Positions 27,156 to 35,866 of a DNA stretch of 64,000 bases are shown piece by piece. The notes under the pieces are model-generated. The model saw only the letters and a program-made list of their open reading frames with translations. It did no database searches and was not told the DNA's origin. The position numbers and the translations under genes are program-made. The stretch is from Roseobacter ponti (GTDB taxonomy: Bacteria > Pseudomonadota > Alphaproteobacteria > Rhodobacterales > Rhodobacteraceae): the NCBI RefSeq assembly GCF_012932215.1, contig NZ_CP048788.1, positions 496,001 to 560,000 on the forward strand, in the 5' to 3' direction. Each line of letters opens with the position of its first letter. Within the stretch, counting starts at the first letter, position 1.

Positions 27156-27985
27156 GCATCGAGAAATGCTGTGACCTGATCGCGGGTCATCACGGCCCGT
27201 GCTGCCAGATCCGAGGCCACGTGCAGCGCTGCAGCGGCCTGGGCAAATGTGATGGCCTCCTGCGGTGTTTTGCCCGCGGCAACCCCGGCGGCCAGCGCCC
27301 CGGCAAACATATCTCCCGCGCCGTGGCTGGAAACGGCCCGCACCACAGGGGCGGGATACGTGTGACCCCGATAGCGGACGCCTTGGGCGCCAAGGGTTTT
27401 CAACACCTCCGGCCCACCGGCGAGATCTTTGTAGAACGCAGCCTCCACACGGTTGGCGAGCAGCAGGTCGCAGTTCGCCGCAAGCGATGACGAAAGCGTC
27501 CGTGCCGGAGCGGCGTTAAGCCAGACCGGAACGCCCGAAGCGCGGGCTTTGCGGGCCACTGCGACGTTTACCGCATCTGGTATTTCGTTCTGCAGCAGAA
27601 CCAGCTTTGTGCCCTGCGGGATGCTGATCGCTTCGGCGTCGATGTTCAGGTTCGCGGCAGATACGATCACGGCGCCATAATCACCATCGTCGTTTACGAT
27701 CGCCACGCTCATGCCGCTCGGCCCCGGATCAGGCTGCAGCTGTTGCGTATTCACACCGGCTGCCGCCAGCGTGTGCCGCAACGTGTGACCGAATGTGTCG
27801 CTGCCGGCGCGGCCTGCGAAATGCACCTGCCCGCCCATGCGCGCGGCGGCAAGGGCCTGGTTGCCGCCCTTGCCGCCAAAGACATAATCGACGCCGGTCC
27901 CGGTGACGGTTTCGTCTATGCCGGGCAGGTACGGCGCGCGCGTCACCACATCCAGATGAAGCGATCCGACAACCAGCACAGTCAC
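27140..27985 (-). CDS. PfkB-family carbohydrate kinase
   Basis: A second ribokinase-like enzyme, 281 residues. GGKGGNQALAAARMGGQ (about 36-52) and the catalytic block SSHGAGDMFAGALAAG (Asp base) are present. It differs enough from the kinase at 14 kb to suggest another substrate. Start is GTG overlapping the stop of the TIM-barrel isomerase gene (GTGA), so the isomerase and kinase would act in sequence. The 3' end overlaps the convergent amidohydrolase by 16 bases. Confidence 0.85.
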   Translation of the reverse strand: MTVLVVGSLHLDVVTRAPYLPGIDETVTGTGVDYVFGGKGGNQALAAARMGGQVHFAGRAGSDTFGHTLRHTLAAAGVNTQQLQPDPGPSGMSVAIVNDDGDYGAVIVSAANLNIDAEAISIPQGTKLVLLQNEIPDAVNVAVARKARASGVPVWLNAAPARTLSSSLAANCDLLLANRVEAAFYKDLAGGPEVLKTLGAQGVRYRGHTYPAPVVRAVSSHGAGDMFAGALAAGVAAGKTPQEAITFAQAAAALHVASDLAARAVMTRDQVTAFLDAQPSR

Positions 27986-28968
27986 CGGAGCATCGCTGCC
28001 TGAACCAGCCGCATCGCCAGAGGCGCGTCCTGGCGTGCAATGGCGGCGCGCAGATCAGCGTCGCCGACAAGCCCGGAGGCAATCGCGCGCAGCCGGTTCA
28101 CGACTTCGATATTGGTGCGTGCCTCCTCGACCGGATCAAGGCCGGAATGATCGGGAAACGTGTCAAAGTAAATTGCGCCGTCATAGCCCGCGCGTTCCAG
28201 TTCCACGAGCAGTTCAACAGTCTGCACAGGATGCACCGCGCCCACCATCAGACCGTTGTCCCACTTGCCGTAGCCGTCGTTCAGATGCACCCCGAGGATC
28301 TTTGAGTGACGTGCGACGAGGGCCGCTGCGAAGGCCGGCATTTCATCGGCATAGAGCACATGGGCAAAATCGAGCGTAACACCGGTATTCTGCCGTCCGA
28401 TGTCGCGCAGAGCGAGCAGTGTCGTCGCCGCATCCGGCATCAGCGCAAAGGCACGGGGCTCGTTGGGTTTGTATTCCAGCGCGATATCAATCTGCGGGTT
28501 GTGATCGGCCACTTCTGCCATCGCCGCGATCGTGTCGTCCCAGGCGCGGGCATAGTCCATCTGAAACGAATAATCGAACCCGTCCTGCCCCATCCAGAGC
28601 GTCATCAGCCGCCCGCCCATCTCTGCCAGAGCATCAAGCCCGCGTTTTGTTTCGTCGATCGCCGCGCGGCGCACTGTGGCATCCGGGTGTGTGAAGGCGC
28701 CCAGCTTATAGCCGGGGTCGGTGTAGTACCGCATGGCGAGGCCGTTGAGTACCATGCCGTTATCGTCCAGTGCACGGGTCAGATCCGCCGGGGTGTCGGA
28801 GATAAAATGATCCGGGTAATTCAGGTCCGCCGCCGTCAGGCCGGCCGTGGCCGCCCGTGCGAGAAGATCACTCGTGGTAACGATATTTCTGCCGGGCCAG
28901 TAATCGGCAGCACCGATTTTAAAGGCGTTGAGTCGGGCGGCGAAACGGGGGGTGGCGTTGTCCTGCAT
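27982..28968 (-). CDS. TIM-barrel sugar isomerase/epimerase (xylose isomerase-like)
   Basis: A 328-residue protein of the xylose isomerase-like TIM barrel superfamily. Probable metal ligands: Glu in IALEYKPNEPRAF, Asp-His in TLDFAHVLY, His-Asn-Asp in ILGVHLNDGYGKWD and Asp in IYFDTFPD. Members of this group act as L-rhamnose isomerases, tagatose 3-epimerases or inosose enzymes; which applies is unclear. It leads the operon isomerase-kinase. The 196 bases upstream, toward the DUF4387 gene, hold no gene I can support. Confidence 0.8.
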   Translation of the reverse strand: MQDNATPRFAARLNAFKIGAADYWPGRNIVTTSDLLARAATAGLTAADLNYPDHFISDTPADLTRALDDNGMVLNGLAMRYYTDPGYKLGAFTHPDATVRRAAIDETKRGLDALAEMGGRLMTLWMGQDGFDYSFQMDYARAWDDTIAAMAEVADHNPQIDIALEYKPNEPRAFALMPDAATTLLALRDIGRQNTGVTLDFAHVLYADEMPAFAAALVARHSKILGVHLNDGYGKWDNGLMVGAVHPVQTVELLVELERAGYDGAIYFDTFPDHSGLDPVEEARTNIEVVNRLRAIASGLVGDADLRAAIARQDAPLAMRLVQAAMLR

Positions 28969-29164
28969 TTCGCGACCTTAGCCGCGCCTGCCAGTGGTGG
29001 CAATTTGCATATCCGGCTGGTCATGGGGGCGGGGCTGACCCCCGGGCGGCTCCCTTAGGCCCTCATCCAGACGGCTTGCGGGCGGCTTCGCAGAGAAGAT
29101 CAGGTATCACATGGCGTCGGACGGTCGCCCGCCGGCGGACTTCGGGTTCTTCACGGGGCGTTGC

Positions 29165-29470
29165 TCAGATAACGGTTTCACCCAGCAGAGCAGCCCAGGA
29201 CGCACCGTGCATGTCACGGTCGTGCAGCGATCCCTGCACCGCAGGCCGGGGCAGGCTGAACTTCACGACCTGCAGATCCGGGATATCGAACCTTTTGATT
29301 GTCTGGCTGTCGGTGCCGAACACTTCTGCAACCCGGGTTGTCGCCAGATCGTCGCGCACCCGCTCATAGGCTGCCTGCGAGCCACAGAAGATATCGATGG
29401 TCAGCCAGAAGGGGCCTGCGTTTTTGCTGCGAACCTTGGTCACGAGAGAGCGGAGTTCAGGCAAGTTCAA
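29165..29470 (-). CDS. DUF4387 protein, AtuA partner
   Basis: A 101-residue cytoplasmic protein matching the DUF4387 family: LPELRSLVTKVRSKNAGPFWLTIDIFC near the start, then DLQVVKFSLPRPAVQGS and the ending DMHGASWAALL. The family is nearly always next to AtuA/DUF1446 proteins and may be a small subunit or be fused to it. Its start overlaps the AtuA stop by 14 bases, so it is the last gene of the tct operon. Confidence 0.85.
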   Translation of the reverse strand: MNLPELRSLVTKVRSKNAGPFWLTIDIFCGSQAAYERVRDDLATTRVAEVFGTDSQTIKRFDIPDLQVVKFSLPRPAVQGSLHDRDMHGASWAALLGETVI

Positions 29471-30812
29471 CTACCTCCAGGCGAAAGGCGTCCATCGGGT
29501 CCTTCAGGTGCAGAACGTGATTGAGCACGAACTCGAAAACCTCGCCGTGATGCATCTCGGGCGGGGAGAAGAGAAAGGCAAAGGTGGGTTGCTCCTCTTC
29601 CTGCGTCAGCGGGTGATGCAGCAGATAGGGGTTCAGCATTTTGCCTATCTCGGCGGCCTTAGCGGCATCGGGGGCGGTAATGATCGCGATGACACCGATC
29701 TCAAAGGGATCACCGGTGCGGGTCTCAAGCGTGCCAAAGCTGGCGGAATGGCCCACAAGCCGCAGTTCGAGCGTATAATCTGCGTCTGCAAGACCCATGC
29801 GCGCTTCGATCTTTGCGCTGCACTTAGCGACAATGTCATCTGCCCATGCGGCGGCACCGGCGACGTAATGCGGGTCGCGCAGCAGGGCGATGGCCACTGT
29901 TCGGAAGCCCGCCGTGCGCGTGCCTTCCAGCTTGACGGTATAGTCATCCGAGGGCACCCATTCAGAACCCTCGACCCGCACAGAGGTGTTATCGACCGCT
30001 CTGTAAACAGCGCCGGTCACGTCGAGATACCCGCCAGGTTCATAAAGGATAAACGGGTCCGCATTCTCGTAGAGCATGTGCGCGGAGACAGTATGCGGGC
30101 TGGCGTGCGCTCCGTCGGCGAGAGGGGTCACTGTGAATCCCGTGGCGTCGAAATCGATCATGATGACGCCCGATTGCGGATTGGTGGCGCAGAGCGCGCC
30201 GCATTCGCCGATCTTGGCCCCGTGCCAGGCGCCGCCGGAGTGGCAGCCGCGCATCAGCGGCAGTGCTGCGATGATCGCGGTGTCGGTGGTGCGCCCGGCG
30301 ATGATGATGTCCGCACCGGTCTGCAGCGCCGTTGTGATCTGCTCCGCCCCGGCAAGGGCCACGATGTTTGAGCAGCCTGCGATGACATCCGCGTTAATGT
30401 CCGGGGCATTGCCCAGGGGGGTGATACGCCCGTCCTGCCAGGCCTGTGCCGTTGCGGCAGGATCCTGGCCGCTGCGCAGCACGGCGACTTTCAACGGTTT
30501 GCCCTGTTCCGCGGCGATCTCGCGGGTGATGTCGAGCATCCAGTCCACGGCACTGTCAGCACCACAGGTTCCCGCCGTGCCGATCACCAGCGGCACGCGG
30601 GCTTGCGCACGGGCCGCCATCAACCCTGCCCATTCCTGCCTGATTGAGGCGCGCGCGTATTTCGATACGCCGCGTCCGAGATAGGCCGGGCCGCTGTCGG
30701 TGGAGCCACCATCAATGGCGATGATGTCCGGCCCTGCGGCGATGCCGCGCTGCAGGGCCGTTTCGTCGTAGTTCAGCCCGAGCGCGCCGGAAGGGACCAG
30801 CACACGGACCAT
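29457..30812 (-). CDS. AtuA-family (DUF1446) protein
   Basis: A 451-residue protein of the acyclic terpene utilization AtuA family. Family features: MVRVLVPSGALGLNYD, IAIDGGSTDSGPAYLG, LVIGTAGTCGAD, and DIIIAGRTTDTAIIAALPLM. AtuA is required for citronellol/geranyl degradation in Pseudomonas but its reaction is unclear, and no other atu genes occur here, so the name should not be read as terpene metabolism. Co-transcription with a tricarboxylate-type transporter (one-base overlap with tctA) points to a hydroxy- or keto-acid substrate. Confidence 0.82.
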   Translation of the reverse strand: MVRVLVPSGALGLNYDETALQRGIAAGPDIIAIDGGSTDSGPAYLGRGVSKYARASIRQEWAGLMAARAQARVPLVIGTAGTCGADSAVDWMLDITREIAAEQGKPLKVAVLRSGQDPAATAQAWQDGRITPLGNAPDINADVIAGCSNIVALAGAEQITTALQTGADIIIAGRTTDTAIIAALPLMRGCHSGGAWHGAKIGECGALCATNPQSGVIMIDFDATGFTVTPLADGAHASPHTVSAHMLYENADPFILYEPGGYLDVTGAVYRAVDNTSVRVEGSEWVPSDDYTVKLEGTRTAGFRTVAIALLRDPHYVAGAAAWADDIVAKCSAKIEARMGLADADYTLELRLVGHSASFGTLETRTGDPFEIGVIAIITAPDAAKAAEIGKMLNPYLLHHPLTQEEEQPTFAFLFSPPEMHHGEVFEFVLNHVLHLKDPMDAFRLEVVELA

Positions 30813-32317
30813 CAGTCTGTGATCGCCTGCGGCTTTTTCAGGACACCGCGCAGGAACATCGGCGCCACAAAACCTGCGACGGCCGCGATCCAGAGCCCGA
30901 TGGCGATGGGCGTTGAGAAGAGGAACATCGCATCACCTTCCGAGAGCACCATGGCGCGGCGCAGAGCGTCTTCCATATTGCCGCCAAGCAGAATGCCGAG
31001 GATGACAGGCACCGTCGGGATGTCGAGCTTGCGCAGCAGGTATCCCAGAACACCAAAGCCGACCATCAGCAGCAGGTCAAAGTAGCTGCCCGAGAGCGAA
31101 TAGATGCCCACAAAAGAGATCATCGTGACCCCCGGCAACAGCACCCATGCAGGCACCATCAGAACCTTCACGAAGATTTTGACCATCGGCACATTCATCA
31201 GCAGCAGTACCACGTTTGCGATCAGCAGCGAGGCAATGAGACCCCAGACCACCTCCGGCCGCTCGGTAAAGAGCGTGGGCCCGGGTGTGATGTTGAGCGT
31301 CATCAGCAGCGCGAGCAGTACGGCGGTGGTGCCGGAGCCCGGGACACCCAGGGTCAGCATCGGCACAAGCGCACCGCCGGCGGCTGAGTTGTTTCCGGCC
31401 TCAGGTGCGGCGACCCCTTTGGCGACGCCTGTGCCAAAGCCACCCTTTTCCCCGGCGATGGACTTCTCGGACATATAGGCGAGGAAAGATCCCAGCGAAG
31501 CCCCCGCGCCAGGCAGGATGCCCGCGATAAAGCCCACACCTGAGGCGCGCAGCATGGTCCATTTGGTATCCATGATGTCCTTCCAGGGGATGCGCACCTT
31601 ATCGAGTTTCACGCCGATGGAGGATCCTTTGCCGTGGCTTTCGATGAAGAAGAACACTTCGGCAATGGCGAAAAGACCGACGATCGCCACCAGAAAATCG
31701 ATGCCGTCATAAAGGTGCAGGTTGCCACCCGTGAGACGCGGCAGACCGGAAGAGCTGTCCACGCCGATCATCGCAATCCCGAGACCGATGCAGGAGGCAA
31801 GCGCTGCCTTGGCCTGGTTGTTCGAGGCCATGCCGCCGAGCGTACAGAAGGCGAGCAGGTAGAGCGCGAAATACTCAGCAGGACCAAAGAGGTAGGCCAC
31901 GCGCGCCAGCATCGGCGCCAGCAGCATCAGACCGACCGTCGCAAGGAAAGCACCGACGAAAGAGGCCACACCAGAGAGTACAAGCGCGTCGCCTGCACGG
32001 CCCTGTTTGGCCATCGGGTAGCCGTCGAGCGTTGTCATCAGAGCAGGCTCATCACCGGGGATGTTGAGCAGGATAGAACTGATCCGCCCGCCGTACATTG
32101 CGCCGTAATAGACGGATGTCATCAGCACCAGCGCGGAAGTGGCATCAAGCCCCATGGTAAAGGTGAGCGGGATCAGGATGGCGACCCCGTTGGAAGGACC
32201 GAGCCCGGGCAAAGCGCCGATGATCGTGCCCAGAAAGCAGCCGGCAACAGCGAGGGCCAGCGTGAACGGAGAAAGGGCAATGCCAAAGCCCAGAGCCAGG
32301 TTTGCGAAGATGTCCAT
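30812..32317 (-). CDS. tctA: Tripartite tricarboxylate transporter permease TctA
   Basis: Large membrane subunit (501 residues, 10-12 spans) of a TTT secondary transporter. The TctA signature GALPGLGPSNGVAILIPLTF is at about residues 38-57, and a second glycine-rich repeat GFIAGILPGAGASLGSFLAY occurs in the middle, reflecting the two halves. It needs the periplasmic TctC and the small TctB, both upstream in the same operon. TTT systems carry citrate, tartrate, glutarate, terephthalate and other carboxylates. Confidence 0.95.
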   Translation of the reverse strand: MDIFANLALGFGIALSPFTLALAVAGCFLGTIIGALPGLGPSNGVAILIPLTFTMGLDATSALVLMTSVYYGAMYGGRISSILLNIPGDEPALMTTLDGYPMAKQGRAGDALVLSGVASFVGAFLATVGLMLLAPMLARVAYLFGPAEYFALYLLAFCTLGGMASNNQAKAALASCIGLGIAMIGVDSSSGLPRLTGGNLHLYDGIDFLVAIVGLFAIAEVFFFIESHGKGSSIGVKLDKVRIPWKDIMDTKWTMLRASGVGFIAGILPGAGASLGSFLAYMSEKSIAGEKGGFGTGVAKGVAAPEAGNNSAAGGALVPMLTLGVPGSGTTAVLLALLMTLNITPGPTLFTERPEVVWGLIASLLIANVVLLLMNVPMVKIFVKVLMVPAWVLLPGVTMISFVGIYSLSGSYFDLLLMVGFGVLGYLLRKLDIPTVPVILGILLGGNMEDALRRAMVLSEGDAMFLFSTPIAIGLWIAAVAGFVAPMFLRGVLKKPQAITD

Positions 32318-32318
32318 C

Positions 32319-32756
32319 TCAGAACCAGCCTTTCGGGAAGCCCACGAGGCTCAGCCCCAGCGCGTATTTAAAGAGAATATAGAGGCCAATGGAGAGCCCC
32401 AGACCGGAGAGCGCCGCCGCAACGGGGCGGGGCGAAATCTGGTAGCTGAGAATGCCGGCAGCCGCGATCGTCGGGATCACGAAGCCAAAGGGTTTCAGCG
32501 TATAGGCATAGATGATCAGCACCACGACCGCGACAGCGAGAGCGGCCCAGGTGCGCGCCACCGGCCAGTCAGGATCAGGATCCGGTTTGATGATCATGAC
32601 CAGCGAGCACAGAGCCGCCACGGCACCGATCAGCATCGGAAAGGCTTTGGGGCCAACGGGGTCGGTGAGAAAGCTGGTCTGGATCTGCGTGGCGCTCGCG
32701 ATATATGCGAGCGCCACAAAGAGCGTGACCAGACCGAAAATCCGGTCACTTGCCAT
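32319..32756 (-). CDS. tctB: Tripartite tricarboxylate transporter small subunit TctB
   Basis: A 145-residue, four-span membrane protein with the TctB arrangement: spans near 8-22, 37-54, 68-86 and 103-138, the last two rich in Ala/Gly (YTLKPFGFVIPTIAAAGILSYQ). Located 1 base upstream of tctA and overlapping the tctC stop, it is the expected small subunit. Confidence 0.88.
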   Translation of the reverse strand: MASDRIFGLVTLFVALAYIASATQIQTSFLTDPVGPKAFPMLIGAVAALCSLVMIIKPDPDPDWPVARTWAALAVAVVVLIIYAYTLKPFGFVIPTIAAAGILSYQISPRPVAAALSGLGLSIGLYILFKYALGLSLVGFPKGWF

Positions 32757-33724
32757 TACTGGATAACTCCCAGCTCTTTGGACATGGCGTTGATCTCAAG
32801 CACCAGGTTGTCCACGTAGGACTGGAAATCGCCACCGACTTTGGTGAAGGGCGCCAGACCGTTGGCTTCCATCGCCGCGGCCCATTCGTCGCTGTCCGCG
32901 ACCTGCTGGAGTTTCCCGGCCCACTCTTCGAACTTCTCATCGGAAATGCCTTTGGGCACGTAGAGGCCGCGCCAGTTCACAGCGACCACGTCATAGCCCT
33001 GCTCTTTGGCAGTGGGGATATCCTCGAAGCCCGGAACCCGCTCGTCGGTCAGAACCGCGATGACGCGGATCTCACCGGCTTTCAGGAAGCCCACGACCTC
33101 GGACATATCGCCGGTCATTGCCTGGGTGAAACCACCGACCGTCTGGGTGATCGCATCCGCGCCACCGTCAACACCGATATATTTCACCTGACGGATGTCA
33201 TTAAAGCCTGCGCGCTGCAGGATCATCAGCGGTTTGATGTGGTCAAAACCACCGACCGCGGAGCCGCCCGCGAAGGCCACGGAACCCGGATCTGCTTTGA
33301 TCGCCTCAACCAGATCATTCAGCGACTGATAGGGGCTGTCGGCTGCGACGACGATCACACCCGGGTCAGCACCGATGGCACCGACAAAGCGGACCTGATC
33401 CGCGGTCATCCCGGCATAGGCGTTCTGTGCCAGACGCGTGGAGGTGGCGGTAGAGGCCGCGATGATGAGATCTTCGTCGGTGTTGCGCTCGGCCACGACG
33501 TGGTTATAGGCGAGGCCGCCACCGGCACCAGCCATGTTGGTGACCTGTACGGGCTGGTCGACAGCGCCGATATCATACATGATTTTGCCGATCTGACGGC
33601 AGGTGAAATCCCAGCCACCGCCGGGGTTTGCAGGGGCGATGCACTCTGCGGCTGTCGCAGCCGTGCCGGCGCCCACGGTGAGTACGGCACTCGTTACGAG
33701 CGCCTTGAAAAGACGTTTTGTCAT
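32756..33724 (-). CDS. tctC: Tripartite tricarboxylate transporter receptor TctC
   Basis: Periplasmic solute receptor, 322 residues. A signal peptide (MTKRLFKALVTSAVLTVGAG to the AAECIAP cleavage region) precedes the Bug/TctC pattern: CIAPANPGGGWDFTCRQIG, MAGAGGGLAYNHV, GGSAVGGFDHIKP and RVPGFEDIPTAKEQGYD. The start at 33724 is preferred over the longer frame because GGGAGGA lies upstream and the signal peptide begins there. It heads the operon tctC-tctB-tctA-atuA-DUF4387, divergent from a two-component system. Confidence 0.92.
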   Translation of the reverse strand: MTKRLFKALVTSAVLTVGAGTAATAAECIAPANPGGGWDFTCRQIGKIMYDIGAVDQPVQVTNMAGAGGGLAYNHVVAERNTDEDLIIAASTATSTRLAQNAYAGMTADQVRFVGAIGADPGVIVVAADSPYQSLNDLVEAIKADPGSVAFAGGSAVGGFDHIKPLMILQRAGFNDIRQVKYIGVDGGADAITQTVGGFTQAMTGDMSEVVGFLKAGEIRVIAVLTDERVPGFEDIPTAKEQGYDVVAVNWRGLYVPKGISDEKFEEWAGKLQQVADSDEWAAAMEANGLAPFTKVGGDFQSYVDNLVLEINAMSKELGVIQ

Positions 33725-33776
33725 TGGTTCCTCCCATTTGACACGCGGGTCTCCACCCGCTTGTGTGGTCATCAGA

Positions 33777-33804
33777 CTGTAAGAACCTGACACCAACCTG
33801 TCAC
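33777..33804. promoter_or_regulatory. Tandem CTGnmAC-like direct repeats, candidate response-regulator site
   Basis: CTGTAAG, CTGACAC and CTGTCAC begin at 33777, 33787 and 33798, spaced 10 and 11 bases, in the 100-base divergent region between tctC and the response regulator. OmpR-type regulators bind head-to-tail repeats of this period. A 6-bp inverted repeat GCGGGT/ACCCGC (33745-33760) lies beside it. Confidence 0.45.
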
Positions 33805-33824
33805 GCCGGAAGAACACCGCGCCC

Positions 33825-34493
33825 ATGAGATACCTGCTGGTAGAAGACAACGCCGATCTGGCCGCAGCGCTTGCGGGCCGGTTTGCGCTTGCCGGACACG
33901 TAGTTGACCATGCGGATTGTCTGACTGACGCGGAGCTGGCAACCAGAACAACCGATTACGATCTGATTTTACTGGATATTATGCTGCCTGACGGCGACGG
34001 GCGCAGCTTTCTTAAACGTCACCGGGCGGCTGATAACCCCACGCCCGTGATCGTGCTCACGGCGCGGTCTGAGGTGTCGGACAGGGTGGGACTGCTTGAT
34101 CTGGGCGCGGATGATTACATCACCAAACCATTTGATTACACCGAACTGGAGGCCCGGGTGAGAGCCGTATTGCGCCGTCTGGGCGGGGCTGCAGCCAATA
34201 CGCGTGAGTTCGCCGGTCTGTCCTTTGATTCGACAACAGGGATGATTTCCGCCGCCGGGTGCTCGGAACAGCTGCGCAACCGCGAGACCCGGTTGCTGGA
34301 AGTGTTTTTCGCAGCTCCGGGTCAGGTCTTTTCAAAATCGCATCTGATGGACAGGTTGTTTTCTTTCTCCGACGACGTCTCCGAAAACGCCATTGAGGTA
34401 TATGTCGGCAGGCTGCGCCGAAAACTCGCCCCTTCAGAGGCCACCATCGAGACGGTGCGGGGGCTGGGGTACCGGATGGTGCGCCGCGAATGA
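33825..34493 (+). CDS. OmpR-family response regulator (TctD-like)
   Basis: A 222-residue DNA-binding response regulator. The receiver domain has the acidic pocket (VEDN at 6-9), phospho-acceptor Asp51 in ILLDIMLPDGDG and Lys in YITKPFDY; the C-terminal winged helix contains LFSFSDDVSENAIEVYVGRLRRKL and ends TVRGLGYRM. It is divergent from the tct operon and coupled by ATGA to its kinase, so control of that transporter is likely. Named TctD-like by context and pattern. Confidence 0.92.
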   Translation: MRYLLVEDNADLAAALAGRFALAGHVVDHADCLTDAELATRTTDYDLILLDIMLPDGDGRSFLKRHRAADNPTPVIVLTARSEVSDRVGLLDLGADDYITKPFDYTELEARVRAVLRRLGGAAANTREFAGLSFDSTTGMISAAGCSEQLRNRETRLLEVFFAAPGQVFSKSHLMDRLFSFSDDVSENAIEVYVGRLRRKLAPSEATIETVRGLGYRMVRRE

Positions 34494-35866
34494 ACGCACA
34501 GCTTCCGTCAATCCGGCGCCGGCTTGTGGTGCAGCTGGCGCTGGTTGCGGCCTTGCTGTCGGTCGCGTTCTTTCTGACCGTACGGGGGGTCGCGGGCAAC
34601 GCAACCGAACAGACCCAGGACAGCATCCTTGCGGCATCGGCGGCATCGATCGCTGATGCGGTTTACTCTGATGACGGAGCGGTGCGGGTCGAGATACCCT
34701 ATTCCGCGCTGTCGATGCTGGGCACTGTTTCAGAGGACAGGGTGTTTTACCGGGTCATTGTCGATGGTGAAACGCTCACCGGATATGATGATCTGCCGGT
34801 GCCTTCGGGACGCGCCGGCCCGCGCGCCCCGCTCTTTGATACCTATACGTATCGTGGCGACAGCCTGCGCTCGGTGGTGATCGGCCGGGCATTGTCGGGC
34901 GCGAGCCAGCCCCGCCGGGTCGAGGTTGTCGTGGCACAGACCCGGCTCGGCCTTGAAGTGATCTCAGCGCGGATCACCGGCACGGCCACCGCCATCGGAG
35001 TTGCGTTTTTCCTGGTGGCGACTGCTCTCAGTGCGCTTGCCGCCCAGAACGCTCTGAAACCGCTCAACAGGCTGGCGGAAACGATGGCGCGCCGTGGCCC
35101 CAAAGACCTGCGTCCGGTGACCGACGAGACCCCCGAAGAACTGGTGCCTCTGGTCGCCGGGCTGAACAGTTTCATGCAGCGCCTCGGGGCCGCCCTGACC
35201 CGGTCAGAGGATCTGATCGTCGAAGCCGCGCACCGGGTGCGTACGCCGCTGGCCACTGTCCGCACTCAGGCAGAAGTCATGCATCTGCAGGTGGAGAAGC
35301 CTGCAAACCGCGCCGCATTGCGCCAGATGATCCGGGCCGTTGACGAAAGTTCGCGCTCGGCGGGGCAGCTTCTGGATCATGCGATGGTGACGCTGCGCTC
35401 AGATCAGCTGGAGACTGAAGAGACCGATCCGGCCGACCTTTTGCGCGATGTCGTCGCGCGGCTGGCGCCGACCGCGGAGCTGAAAGACATCACCATCCGC
35501 CTCGAACTGCCCCCGCGGCGGATAAGGGTCATGGGCGATCCGATACTGTTGCAGAATGCGGTGCGCAATATTCTCGACAATGCGATCAAATACTCTGCGG
35601 CAGAAACAGATATCACCGTGCGGCTGGAACCCGGAAATCCCTGTCGTCTGATTTTCTGCGATCAGGGTCGCGGGTTTGCTGCGGCAGACATCACACGGCT
35701 GCCCGACCGTTTTTCACGCGGCTCCAACGTGAGCGATGTGGTTGGTTCGGGCCTCGGGCTGACCATTGTGGCTGATGTGGCGCGCGCCCATGGCGGCTCG
35801 CTCAGGATCGCGGATAATCCGAAGGGAGCCGGTGCATGCGTCACGCTTGTCTTGCCCTCCTGCTGA
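34490..35866 (+). CDS. Sensor histidine kinase (TctE-like)
   Basis: A 458-residue membrane kinase. Spans near 15-33 and 160-183 bracket a periplasmic domain of about 125 residues. The H-box is EAAHRVRTPLATVRTQAE (His near 247), N-box LLQNAVRNILDNAIKYS, then DQGRGF and GSGLGLTIV. The H-box has R-V-R-T-P instead of the common E-L/I-R-T-P. It overlaps the regulator by 4 bases, and its last 31 bases overlap the next gene, a periplasmic binding protein that may present the ligand. Confidence 0.92.
   Translation: MNAQLPSIRRRLVVQLALVAALLSVAFFLTVRGVAGNATEQTQDSILAASAASIADAVYSDDGAVRVEIPYSALSMLGTVSEDRVFYRVIVDGETLTGYDDLPVPSGRAGPRAPLFDTYTYRGDSLRSVVIGRALSGASQPRRVEVVVAQTRLGLEVISARITGTATAIGVAFFLVATALSALAAQNALKPLNRLAETMARRGPKDLRPVTDETPEELVPLVAGLNSFMQRLGAALTRSEDLIVEAAHRVRTPLATVRTQAEVMHLQVEKPANRAALRQMIRAVDESSRSAGQLLDHAMVTLRSDQLETEETDPADLLRDVVARLAPTAELKDITIRLELPPRRIRVMGDPILLQNAVRNILDNAIKYSAAETDITVRLEPGNPCRLIFCDQGRGFAAADITRLPDRFSRGSNVSDVVGSGLGLTIVADVARAHGGSLRIADNPKGAGACVTLVLPSC

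Noticed and set aside
28969-29164. A GC-rich hairpin-like stretch (GGGGCTGACCCC) and possible small frames
   Set aside because: No coding pattern or T-run; taken as upstream region of the TIM-barrel isomerase operon and end of the tct operon.
29457-30812. Reading the AtuA gene as terpene degradation
   Set aside because: No other atu or liu genes are nearby, and the operon context is a carboxylate transporter.
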